DNA from: Pleurotus ostreatus/Saccharomyces cerevisiae fusant
Taxonomy: Eukaryota > Opisthokonta
DNA length: 19,473 bases
Assembly (NCBI GenBank): GCA_024196135.1
Contig: JAMQCK010000591.1
Location: 1 to 19,473 of the forward strand
Reading direction: 5' to 3'
A model generated the notes under the pieces. It saw only the letters and a program-made list of their open reading frames with translations. It was not told the origin of the DNA and did no database searches. Shown one piece after another: positions 1-8,536 of the stretch (positions are counted from its first letter, which is position 1; the number at the start of each line of letters is the position of its first letter). A program made the position numbers and the translations under genes.

Positions 1-7
1 TTCGACT

Positions 8-435
8 TCAAGGCCGATTCGCCTCACTAGTGACAAGCCGCGCCCACGTAAATACAAGGTCAGTTAGGAGCGTAGTCTCCGCATCTGTAAACCTCGCCCG
101 CGCTTCATTAACTATATTGAGTGTGTGAGCCCGATCTCCCTGAGCCATGAAGGCGATCGCAACCCCAGTGTAGGTATCCAATCCCCAAGCCGCCCTCGCC
201 ATCGGATCCGGGCCCGGCACAAAGAGTAGGAATCGCGCGCTTCGATCGTTCTGGTCCTGGCGACAGTCAGGCGCGTCACCACACCGATAAGCCTCGATAT
301 GCGTACATCGTCGCGCAGAATCCTGCGCGAGGGCGCTCTCGCCGTTCGGCCGCATTCTTGCATGAAGTCTATGTCATCGGGCGGGCGCCCAGCGTACACT
401 AATCGCTGCCAACCACTATAAGTCACGGTCTGCAC
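8..435 (-). pseudogene. RecQ-type helicase C-terminal remnant (motif VI)
   Basis: The minus-strand frame 435-112 contains RLVYAGRPPDDIDFMQECGR followed by TAR. This fits the end of superfamily 2 RecQ-type helicases, where motif VI reads roughly ViHxGxP...DFxQExGRaGR. The first G of the GRAGR core is kept, but the second is A (GRTAR). No in-frame ATG opens the segment: a stop lies just upstream of the GTG at 435, although an AG just before it could be a splice acceptor. After motif VI the frame runs into low-quality sequence, while a different frame (355-8) stays open and contains an RRCTHIEAYRCGDAPDC stretch that may echo the downstream CRR...C region of these helicases. No ATPase motifs I-V are present. 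I read it as a broken fragment of a subtelomeric (telomere-linked) RecQ helicase. Motif VI is fairly secure; continuation to position 8 is a guess. Confidence 0.45.
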
Positions 436-951
436 TGCTCAGCGTTCATGGCGCCTACCACAGAAGGTCGGCCGATCAGCTGTCCGTTCTGCGGGTCGTC
501 CAAGGGCGTCCAAGAGAGGGATGAAGGACTGTGTAGCCAGTCGGGACAGAGGCTTGGTGTCTGCATAAGGCTGAAAGGCAGAAGCAACTTCAAGAGCCTC
601 AGTGCATGTGCGCAACGACTTGTCGTGCTGGCTTATGAAGGCCGCTGCATCACCCGCCGGTACAGATACAAACAATGCACGCGCTCGGCAGCCGAGTGGA
701 TACACCTCGGACAACGCAGCTCCGTGGGATGGGAGCACATGGGCCCAGAAACAAACCCTCGAGCACCGCCACGCATCCCGTTTGGACGACGGTGAGCCGC
801 CGTGATGCCGGCGCACCGGGGGCTTCACCCTCCGAGCGCATCGCCGTTGATGCGCCCGCTGACGGCAGGTGTGCCACGTGCCAGCCGACGTGACGTCATG
901 AGAGGCGAATATCACAGGTCGTGTTGGCGGCCCTTTTCTGCTGCAACCAGC
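436..951. other. intergenic, no convincing gene; A1 promoter at its right end
   Basis: Both strands stay open for long stretches here (plus 448-795, minus 915-439), but the two readings overlap. Neither has a recognisable domain, a good start context, or a paralogue elsewhere in the window. The last 80 bases carry the CACGTG and TGACGTCA elements of A1. It may contain eroded sequence belonging to the helicase remnant to its left. Confidence 0.5.
875..898 (+). promoter_or_regulatory. CACGTG box plus CRE-like TGACGTCA upstream of A1
   Basis: CACGTG lies at 875-880 and the perfect palindrome TGACGTCA at 891-898, which is 53 bases before the ATG at 952. CACGTG is a bHLH-type site and TGACGTCA a CREB/ATF-type bZIP site. 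The same pair in the same order occurs before B2, and in degenerate form before A3. The sites are seen directly; the regulators are inferred. Confidence 0.5.
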
Positions 952-1902
952 ATGGAACCCAACCCTCCGACAAGCCAGAAGGCCCTAGCTCGTCATTTTG
1001 TGTGCTCCTCGGACGAGGAGCGGTACCGCCTCATCACCCGCCACCTGGAAACTTTGCTTGACTTTGCGGAAAACGGACTGGAAGAGGATGTTATCGTCCG
1101 ATTTACTCTGGTAGCAACCGCATGCTCCATGTTCGCCCGGTACATCGCGTCTGCCTACGATTTCAACGAGAGGTACCGTAATGTCTACGGCTGCGACTCG
1201 TCGGCAACTGCGGGGACGAGGTTGGATGTCCTCCATCGCACGGCAGGCAGGATGGGTTATCCCGCCGACGCCGCTCGGCGCTTCTTCGACACGTTGGTGG
1301 TACGCCTGGCCCTCGGCACCTTCCGCAAAGCGCTAACGGTAGTAGGGAGATCAAAATGCTATCTATCAAAATGTTGTCTTTGGGATCCGGGTGCCCGACC
1401 ATCCTCCCGGACAAGAAGGGTATGTTCTTCACGCGCTGCATATCGGCCGCAGGCTAACAATGAATGTACGAATGATCCAGATTAAGCTTTTCGGAACGTC
1501 AGCTGTCCCTCAATCAATGGTACATCCGTGATTATGGCGTCTCCACCGTTGTGCCCTACGTTCCCGTGCCCGCCCTCGTGCGCCGTTTCTATCCACGCAA
1601 ATGTGCCTGCCTCTAACGCCCCTTCGCAGAGATGCGAGCAGTGTATCGACGGCTCTGAGCCGTGTAGAATATACCCTGGTGCGAGCGCCAAAGGCTGTGC
1701 GCAATGCGCATTGACGTCACGGCACTGCAGCCTACTCGACCATGGACAGGGGGATGTCCGGCGGGACGTGGAGCACGGCCTGCGGCAGCTGTCCGCCGCG
1801 GTTTCCCAAGTAAACAGCAGCATGCGTGTCGCAAGCCCTCTCCCGCCGGCCGACACCAGCCTGCCATCGTCTATACCACCCCAGGCGCGCGACGACGTTT
1901 GA
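952..1902 (+). CDS. A1: zinc-cluster family protein, type A (copy 1)
   Basis: The four-exon model is 952-1299, 1346-1419, 1481-1577 and 1630-1902 (263 aa), with introns of 46, 61 and 52 nt. Residues 1-116 form a helical domain with CSSDEERY and GYPADAARRFFDTLV. Exons 2-3 encode a linker with VVFGIRVPDHPP and LSLNQWYIRDYGVST, both recognisable in A2 and A3. Exon 4 opens one residue before C175-x2-C178-x6-C185-x10-C196-x2-C199-x6-C206. This spacing fits Zn(II)2Cys6, though basic residues between C2 and C3 are few. A helical stretch (about 210-240) follows and could support dimerisation. The start fits the conserved position in A2 and A3. Exon lengths and phases match A2 and A3, which is the main proof that it is a gene. 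A nuclear, DNA-binding role is inferred. The acceptor at 1345 (tag) was chosen over 1342 and 1349 because only it restores the conserved VVFGI frame. Confidence 0.85.
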
Positions 1903-2234
1903 GGACATGGGCATGGCTGGTGAGCCTTACGCAGACAGTGGTGGTTTTCTCCACGACTGGGGGCTACCCGGACACATGGGAAGTATCGACACCCGCGCGT
2001 TCAGTGAGTAATATGTACGCTACATCTACAGGTCAATTCACAATTCTGCGGGCTATGCGTGCATGCGTGAAACAGAATGCGCAAAATAGATCCCCCCCGT
2101 CTATTCAACGGCGTTGGGATGTCGGCCGAGGACCCCCATCTATCTTGTGCGATTTGCAAATGAGTCATATTTTGATGTCATGCTCTAGCGGGTGTTCTCA
2201 CGCCACAGGTTACGCTTTTTCAGCAACCGTCAAG
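1903..2234. other. A1-B1 intergenic spacer with B1 promoter
   Basis: No gene is seen. One frame is open right across it into B1, but it runs out of frame through A1 exon 4, so the openness is incidental. The right part carries bZIP-like sites, and just before the ATG lies the leader TCAGCAACCGTCAAG, shared with B2 and nearly so with B3. Confidence 0.6.
2160..2180 (+). promoter_or_regulatory. AP-1/CRE-like sites upstream of B1
   Basis: The palindrome ATGAGTCAT (2160-2168) is AP-1-like, and TGATGTCA (2173-2180) is a one-mismatch CRE, 54 bases before the ATG at 2235. The position matches the perfect CRE 58 bases before B2, so this may be the degenerate equivalent. Confidence 0.35.
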
Positions 2235-3268
2235 ATGGATGAACAGCACTACAAGCGCTGCACGGCGATTCTCGTTGCCTTCTTTGCGGCTGACATATCG
2301 GTTCGGCTCACGATGGTCAAGCCTTCCCTTGACGACTTCCTGCTTTTCGCCCGCCATACTGCACCCGAGCACAGTGAATTTCGCGCAATGTTGGTTGAGG
2401 TCGTCAGGGGGCTGCAGGACTGTTACGCGCGTGGCGTCACAGACGCCGCCCTTTTCTATCTTTCTAAACATCCGAATGGCCTTGATGAGGCGGATCGGTC
2501 GCCCAGGCCGGCAGGACAAGATGTATATAACCACGGACGCTTGGAGGACGTGGAGTTGATGGCGCGCGCAGTCGGCTACCCAGTCCACGAGTTGAAAGAC
2601 CTCTTTGTAGAGCTAGGGGTGAGTGATTTCTTCGAACCGCGACGATCGTCTGATCAAGCCAGCAGGTCCCCGGGCGGCCTGGCTATCCCCGCGACATCCC
2701 TTGCAGTCGTGCCGGCCACCCCAGCGCGGCTCCGGAGTACGCCGCGCGTGCGCCTGATCCGACTGTCGCTGGCTCCGAGACACGTGCGGGAGGGCAAACA
2801 GTGATCCACAACTTCTGCAGAGTCGTCATCGGGGACCAGTCGCCCGATCGCCACCCATCGCCGACCATCTCCGAGCAGGAGAGGGAGTATGTCGAGGAAG
2901 GTGGCAGTGGGCTGGGAGCGCGCCATGCCCCCCACGCTCGCACTCCAGTGAGTCCGCCCACCCTTGCCTTGGCTTTGCTAAAACCGGCGAAGGGGTGCCC
3001 CGACTGTGTGCGCGCAGGCTCGCGCTGCATTCCGACTACGAAATGCTGCTTTAGGTGCGATGGGGTCGATATTCGGCAGGCCCTCCCCAGCTCGCAAGCG
3101 CGCCTCATTGACAATATCAACGATTCCATCCAATCCATATTTAGCAGCACGAACAGTGCTAACGCAGCTCTGCGCAGGCTTGAGGGGCTGGGGCCCGCCC
3201 TGCGGCATGCGCAATCGAGCGTTCAAGCCCTGACGGATGCGGTTCGTGGCACGGCCGAAGGGCGGTAG
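2235..3268 (+). CDS. B1: zinc-cluster family protein, type B (copy 1)
   Basis: The three-exon model is 2235-2618, 2666-2947 and 2993-3268 (313 aa), with phase-0 introns of 47 and 45 nt. Residues 1-128 form a helical domain with SLDDFLLFAR and GYPVHELKDLFVELG, related to the A-type N-terminus. Exon 2 is a proline/glycine-rich linker containing IHNFCRVVIG and SEQEREYVEEGGSGLG. Exon 3 starts G223-C224 and reads C-x2-C-x6-C-x5-CC-x2-C, so the position of the sixth zinc-cluster cysteine holds Q. A helical stretch follows to the end (IDNINDSIQSIFSS, ALRRLEGLGPALRHAQ). The first acceptor (2665) was chosen because it gives the VPGRPGYP frame that aligns with B3 exon 2. The 45-nt second intron is a multiple of three without a stop, so it could be retained, but the donor is conserved in all three copies. 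The ATG sits in a leader shared by all B genes. Exons 2 and 3 are nearly identical to those of B2. Confidence 0.85.
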
Positions 3269-3474
3269 GTTGTGGACGCCCCAGTAGAGTATTACCTTCT
3301 TGACTATCGCATCCATTGAACACATGAGCATCTCCGGCAGTGCATACAGTATTGCGAAAAGTTCAGCCGACCACAGAGGAGTTACCTACGTACACTAGAC
3401 CTGCGGATTGGACGCAAACATCTTCCCCATGAATCTTCGACGCAGACGTTTTCCTGCCACACTCGCCCGGGCAG

Positions 3475-3480
3475 CACGTG
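3475..3480 (+). promoter_or_regulatory. CACGTG box upstream of gene C
   Basis: CACGTG ends 74 bases before the ATG at 3555, close to the distance seen before A1, A3, B2 and D1. No TGACG core is visible nearby. Confidence 0.3.
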
Positions 3481-3554
3481 GGGTGCAGACAAAGCGCGGC
3501 ATCAGGCGGATGGCCATGTGCATCTCCCTTGTCCCCTCCCACCATTCGCCGCCC

Positions 3555-4717
3555 ATGGCAGATCGAATAACTCCCGAAGACATCCTTCGCCTGGCACTGT
3601 TGGCGAATGACGGCGACGCCCTTCGCAAACTCTTTCGTGACGATCGCGATCTATTCCTGCTTGCAGCGCGGGGCGGACTTGGCCAGGCCTGTCAAGAAAC
3701 AGCGCTTCCGGTCATTCTGGATTTCTTGGAGGAGGAGCAGCGGGCGGGTCGACAGCAGCCCCTCGAATTAGCCCCGCTGGCGCCGACGGTAGAATACGAC
3801 GCAGCCACGGCGAATACGGGCGTCCGCGAGGAGCGCCCTCCTCCGGGTCAAGCCCTAACCCGACATTCGTCAGTCATGAGCGTGGCAACAGACATTCGGC
3901 CTAGCTCTGTAAATGCGCTCGGACATGGCATTGGCCCAGAACAGATGGGTTGTGCGGTCTCCACCGGTGGTGCGTGCTGGACTGGCCACAGCGATGTCAT
4001 CCGGGATGGAGGCGTGATGGCACCTCCCACATTGGATCCGCACGATGGCAATGCGGAAGAAACGGTAGAAGGGTATGTTCATGCCATTTATCGCCTGTAT
4101 CAGCTTCCTTCACGCGCCAAGCCAAGCCAATGCTGATTGGGCAGGCAGAAGTAGCCCCGGCTCGTCTGCAACGGACAGCATCTCCTCTATTGCCTCACAC
4201 AGCCCGTCCGCAACCGCGTTAGAGGTCTGTGAAGCCAATCTGCTCATATCCTCATATTGACGTGTTTTAGCGTTGCGATGAATGCATGAGGGCTTGGGCT
4301 ATCTGCACTCAGTCTCCCCTTATTGCCGATCCGCCCACAACATGCATCCGCTGTAGCTTGCGTGGGCTTCTCTGCAGGCCTCCGTCCGAGGTTGAGGACC
4401 TGCTGCCTCCCCTGGAGACGCCACTCCAGCAGCCATCGCTCCCAACGGCCGTCTATACCGAGTCCTCCGCAGGGCCGCCGGGGGGCCTGCCAACATTATT
4501 GGCGACGGTACAGCGCCTCAATGCCCTCATGGCGGAAGCCAATGAACGGGGAGAGATAATGTGGCAGCTCCATAGCGCTCTTCGGGGCGCCATACGCTCT
4601 GCCGAAAGCGCATTGGGCTGCCTCGGTCGCGACCCAGCGCCCGGCGCCTCGCAGGTCGCCTCCGAGAGCTTGGTAATGAAGGCAGACGCGCTGCCGCCTC
4701 CTCCACGTCAGATGTAA
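3555..4717 (+). CDS. C: zinc-cluster family protein, single-copy type
   Basis: The three-exon model is 3555-4072, 4149-4224 and 4271-4717 (346 aa), with introns of 76 and 46 nt. The N-terminus (residues 8-60) is helical, with DILRLALLANDGDALRKLF, and resembles the N-terminus of D1/D2 (small hydrophobic helices around a GD turn). A low-complexity linker follows, ending in a serine-rich exon 2. Exon 3 opens R199 then C200-x2-C203-x6-C210-x12-C223-x2-C226-x6-C233, a full Zn(II)2Cys6-type spacing that appears only after splicing, since C200 and C203 lie before the first ATG of that frame. A helical segment follows (LLATVQRLNALMAEANERG). The acceptor at 4148 was used because 4144 gives an immediate stop. 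The donor at 4225 (gtctgt) is weak but gives a 46-nt phase-0 intron ending in ttttag. No paralogue in the window confirms the exons, so confidence is lower. Function is unknown. Confidence 0.72.
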
Positions 4718-5153
4718 CGTACGGGGGGCGCTTATCGTTATCCGCATGCCACGGTACAAAGCACGGATCGGCGGCCCTCCTCACCGTAACACGGATAGAC
4801 CGTACCAGCCGCGACGAGGACGGGGGTATCGTCCGGCTCTCAGGAGTTATATATCTGGTGAATTGCCACTCGCTGTTCCGCTTGCGCACCCATAATTGTG
4901 TATACGGCTCGTCTGCCTCTTCCGTCGCATTCAAGTATACGATTTCCTTGCCAATCAGGACGGCTCCCTCCATGTGTGAGACATAGTCCGCACCTCCGAG
5001 CGACTGCCCGGACGCTGTTGTATCCACTGTGGGGCCGCGAAGAGCATTGGAAAGGCTATTAGAGCGGTGCAGCCTCCCGTATGGGCCCCGTGGAAATAGC
5101 GCTCGGCCGTGCGACGCCGGTGGCAACGTCCGGTCGTGCCCTCCCCCTCCCAA
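4527..5153 (-). pseudogene. unassigned minus-strand open frame (possible gene remnant)
   Basis: This long minus frame lies mostly in the gap after gene C and overlaps the last 190 bases of C antisense. Its middle part looks protein-like rather than low complexity, with AVLIGKEIVYLNATEEADEP and RKRNSEWQFTRYITPESR, followed by VRSIRVTV. The N-terminal and C-terminal parts are arginine/proline-rich and look like random GC-rich translation. I do not recognise a family. If real, coding is probably limited to about 4740-5000, possibly as one exon of an eroded or spliced gene transcribed toward C. Confidence 0.25.
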
Positions 5154-5705
5154 TTACAAAGTAGCGAGTCGAACAGGCATCCCTCTATCTGATAGCATAT
5201 TACGCTGTGCCATAGCCAACGTGTGCATTTCGGGATGCTTTCGACTTCAACGTCGCGTGTTTAAAGCAGATCACTACCCACTTGTGTCGACCAAAATGAG
5301 GAAACATCTGCGCTAGCCGCACCAGCAAGCCCAAGACCCTAGAGCATGCATGCATAGGGATCCTGCCGGGGAGGCAGCGCTATACGGCGCGGTGTGCGGC
5401 GTGAAGCTCAAGTGTACAAACCCCCGGCCACCTGGGCCGAGTGCCGGCGGATGGCCGTCGTGCTTATAGCTGTGCTTCAGGACACTTGGATATATCTTTC
5501 GCGCCCTGCTATACCCGCGCGAGTATGTCTATAGCAGATGCATAGAAGCATGTCAGTATTCAGTATTGGTCGCGCGCACTATTGCGTTTGACGGTCCCGG
5601 ATCCGTCGATCCGAGGCCACGTGGCACTTGCTGACTAATCGTGATTGATTATGATCGGGTGATCACACGGGCGGCGCTTGTTCGTTTTCCTTCTCTCCTT
5701 CCACC
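4718..5705. other. C-D1 intergenic region
   Basis: Apart from the doubtful minus-strand frame in its left half, I see no gene in this stretch. The right half is less GC-rich, with scattered TATA-like runs (for example ggatatatctttcgc near 5490), and ends in the D1 promoter. No repeats or RNA genes were recognised. Confidence 0.5.
5616..5625 (+). promoter_or_regulatory. CACGTG palindrome upstream of D1
   Basis: GCCACGTGGC is a perfect 10-bp palindrome around a CACGTG box, 80 bases before the D1 ATG. Closer to the ATG, the leader CGCTTGTTCGTTTTCCTTCT is similar to that of D2, ending in CCACC before the ATG in both. Confidence 0.4.
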
Positions 5706-7521
5706 ATGCCGCCGGCTGGAACCAAGCACTTCACTGCCCTCGCGGCTCTCACTCGCGCCAAGGGCGACTCGCAGGCGATAGAGCGCGTTCTGGCGCAGTA
5801 TCAAGACGCCTTCGTGGAGATAACGAGCGGTTCGCGAGGCCTCGCCATCCAGCAGTCCGCGCTCGCCATAATCGACGGCGAACAGCAGCCGTCGAACGCC
5901 GGCACCTCCCAACCCTCCGCTCCAGCTGCCGCGCCTCTTCTACCGCAAGTTCAATTGCCGTCGATCGCGCCGCGCTTCCCTCCCGCGCCAGCCCCCGCTC
6001 CAGAGCCGGCGCAGGCTCAGAGGACGGCCCTGATGCCTAGTGCAAGCCTCCCAGCCATGCAGGGCTCGCCTGCGCCGTCGCCGGCACCGACTGACCCTCC
6101 CGCTACGTCGTCAACAACCGCGCGATCGTCAACAACGCGGCCTTTGCCGCCGCCGTCGCGTCCCCACGGCGACGCCGGCACGGCGCGCATCCCGACGGGG
6201 AATACCGAGTCGCGAGCGACGACGAAGAGGAAGCGCAGCGCTGAAGAACGTGGCCGCTCGCCTGCAGCCTCGGAGGCCTCTGCCACAGGTCGGCAGCTCC
6301 GCGAGAGGAAGGCGCCCGCCCCGACGAAGCCGCCCGCCCCGAAGAAGGCGCAACCTCCCACGCGACCGAAACCCAAGCCCCAGGCTAAGGGAGGGAAGGG
6401 AAAGAAGAAAGCGACTGAAGCGCAGGATGAGACCGGCGATGCGGAGGTCAATGAGGTGCGTAATCCGCTCAGCAATTGTATTCGCGTTGACGTTCTTTGT
6501 AGGAAGACTTTGTTGACACGGTGGTCGTCAGGTACGTCCCTGTCGTTTTCCGTCACCCCTCCGTCAATCATACGCCCCTGCAGCAAGACTCCCAAGAACA
6601 TCAAGACCTCCCGCATGTCCGTGCGCAGACGCTTCCCTTCCCCCGAGCCGGACCTGGTCAACGATCCGGTACGCCCCCCATTCCGCCTGCCGCGCTATCC
6701 CTCTGACGTTTTAGCCATGCGATAACTGCCTGGAGGCCAAGCGCGTATGCCTCAGGCGCGAGACAAGCCGCACTAGCCACGCATGTCAGAACTGTCACCG
6801 AGGCAAGCTTGCGTGCAGCCTGGTTCCGGCGCACGGCTCTCCCGCCTCCGATGGCGACCCCGGTCCCTCCTCCCGCGCCGACAACCCCGCCGCGACTGCT
6901 CCGCCTGCCCCGGCGGCTTCGGCGCTCCAGCACCCCGCCCTGTACGCCCAGGACCCCCTTGGGCTTGCGCAGTCGTCTGCCACCCTCACCGAGCTCTGTG
7001 GCCACATGGCCCGCTTCAACAAGAATTTCGTCGTCATGGAGGCCCTCCTCGTCGGCATCACCGACTTCCACACGTATGTGGACCAGCTCATTGCGCAGAA
7101 CAACGCGCAGGCCCTCCGCCAGGCTGCCGGCGGCTTACCTGCTCCGCCTCCCCCGCAAGCCCCCTCTGCCCCGTCGCGCGACGTCTCCCCGGCCTCGCAA
7201 GCATCCCGTAAGCGCCGGCGCATTGAGCGCGACACGGACGTCTCCTCCGGCATTGCTCAAGTCGGCGGCGCGTCCCTGCCTTCGGGGGCAATTGCCGGTG
7301 GCTCGGGTAATCCGGGGCTTCCGGCGGACGGCGCGGCGCCGACGTCTGGCGAGGCTCCGTCGTCTGCCGGTCCTGGGCGAGCTCCCGGGGGCGTCGTCGA
7401 GAGGCCGGGCGCCTCGCCGAGCGGCGGCGTGGATGACCCTGCGGCGGCCCCTGCAGAGGAGAGCAGCGTCGGCGGCGGCGCCGCTCCCGCGATGGATGTG
7501 GACGGGCCCGGGGTAGAGTAG
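5706..7521 (+). CDS. D1: zinc-cluster family protein, type D (copy 1)
   Basis: The four-exon model is 5706-6455, 6503-6531, 6584-6668 and 6715-7521 (556 aa), with introns of 47, 52 and 46 nt. The N-terminal helical domain (about 1-60) begins TKHFTALAALTRAKGD. A proline/alanine-rich disordered stretch follows, with a basic KRKR nuclear signal at 174-177 and a lysine-rich tail. Exons 2-3 (29 and 85 nt) encode a conserved acidic-then-basic segment with RMSVRRRFPSPEPDLVNDP. Exon 4 opens P289 then C290-x2-C293-x6-C300-x11-C312-x2-C315-x6-C322, with basic residues in both halves, so it is the most GAL4-like cluster here. A helical region (ATLTELCGHMARFNKN) and a second nuclear signal SRKRRRIE (452-459) follow, then a glycine/alanine-rich tail. 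Splice sites and exon lengths are matched by D2. A nuclear DNA-binding protein is likely; its target is unknown. Confidence 0.88.
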
Positions 7522-7575
7522 GTGGGTCGCCATGCTTGCGAAGAGCGCGCGGGACGTATTGCTCCCCTTCTTTCC

Positions 7576-7645
7576 GTTAGGACTTTCTTTTCTTGGGACT
7601 TTTTTCTTGCGTTAGGACATCATTTTCTTGAGACTTTTTTCTATA
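7576..7645 (+). repeat. imperfect 35-bp direct repeat, pyrimidine-rich
   Basis: Two adjacent copies start with GTTAGGAC at 7576 and 7611, and each contains TTTTCTTG(G/A)GACTTTTTTCT. The strand bias toward T/C contrasts with the surrounding sequence. It lies 55 bases after the D1 stop codon, in the probable 3' untranslated region. Confidence 0.7.
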
Positions 7646-7786
7646 TTCTTTTCTTGCATGGTGACGACCCTATATATACAGCCGTTGGACCTTACGGCCT
7701 CCACGATGTTCTATATATGTTCCTCTAGATCTTGGTCTCCACTAATAAGGTCGTCATACATTCTTGATACTTCCTGGCAGCTACTG

Positions 7787-7798
7787 CCCCAATATATA
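7787..7798 (+). terminator. CCCCAATATATA element downstream of D1
   Basis: The 12-mer CCCCAATATATA lies 266 bases after the D1 stop. The identical 12-mer lies 208 bases after the D2 stop. A TATATA-type polyadenylation efficiency element is one possible reading; shared ancestry without function is another. Confidence 0.3.
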
Positions 7799-8481
7799 CA
7801 CCCGTTTTTGGCCAGCTAGTTCAGAACCCAAAAGAACTGAGGGATAAGCGGCGCGCCCCCTTGTCTTGCACCGGAACATGTTGAAAACCCGCCCAGCCAT
7901 CGTGCGTCCGACTGCCGCAGGCCTTCCGCGACGCGCGCCATGGAAGGCGAAGTAAACCGAGGGCTTTCATTCCAGCGGCCCATGCGTGCTCGGCCGGCGC
8001 GAGGGGGGTCTAACGGGTGGGGCTAGCATAGGGACAGGGCGCCCTTTTTGCGTTCTAACAGTCCGAGGGGGGCGGTACTCCATCCCTTCACCATGCTCTC
8101 CGAAATCGCTACTTAGCCTGTCTATGCCTCTCAACTTATATACCCTCTACAAAGTCTCTCAAACCATCGCCTGTGGAATTGCGTTTGCGTCGGTGATTCC
8201 AGCGGATGCCTGCGACCTTCCGGACCACGTCCGGTCGGCCGGGTGCACGCGGACAAACCCCACATGGGAGTTTGTGGCGTGGGAAGTATCACGTGGTACA
8301 CATTTTCTACCCTATATCAAGTTGGCCTCGCACCTTCCTCGGCCCTTCCGACCGACGAACGTTAGGGAATCAGAAGGTCAGACGGTGTCGCCGAACGCAG
8401 ATGGTCAACATAACGCCATGGATAGCCGGTGCGTCCTCGTACAACGCCCCGCACCTCTCTCTCCCATACAGACGCGCTCCG

Positions 8482-8489
8482 TGACGTGG
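8482..8489 (+). promoter_or_regulatory. CRE-like TGACGTGG upstream of the dioxygenase gene
   Basis: TGACGTGG lies 47 bases before the ATG at 8537, in the same window as the TGACG elements of the zinc-cluster genes. This is a modest argument for the 8537 start and for common regulation. Confidence 0.35.
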
Positions 8490-8536
8490 CGATCCGCGCG
8501 TGTATCTCGCCACTGCCACCTCCGCCGCAGTGAGAC

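Larger units (their letters stand above)
7522..8536. other. D1-dioxygenase intergenic region
   Basis: No gene is supported. It contains the pyrimidine-rich 35-bp direct repeat just after D1, several TATATA-type runs (7668-7800) that may serve in 3'-end formation, and a CACGTG at 8290-8295. Its right end holds the TGACGTGG element of the dioxygenase gene. Confidence 0.5.

Noticed and set aside
439..915. Minus-strand 158-residue frame left of A1
   Set aside because: It overlaps open plus-strand frames and shows no domain. It might belong to the helicase remnant, but nothing visible ties it to a helicase motif.
802..1485. A1 as a single unspliced 227-residue protein starting at 802
   Set aside because: The upstream extension has no counterpart in A2 or A3, and the part after 1299 loses the conserved exon 2-4 sequence. 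The spliced model restores motifs shared by all three copies.
1704..2804. A 366-residue open frame running through A1 exon 4 and into B1
   Set aside because: Its first half is out of frame with the A1 cysteine exon and resembles nothing. The B family begins at the ATG at 2235, inside a leader conserved in three copies.
6017..6661. Long minus-strand frame across D1 exon 1
   Set aside because: It is the complement of the proline/alanine-rich linker (glycine/valine-rich shadow), whereas the plus-strand exon structure is confirmed by D2.
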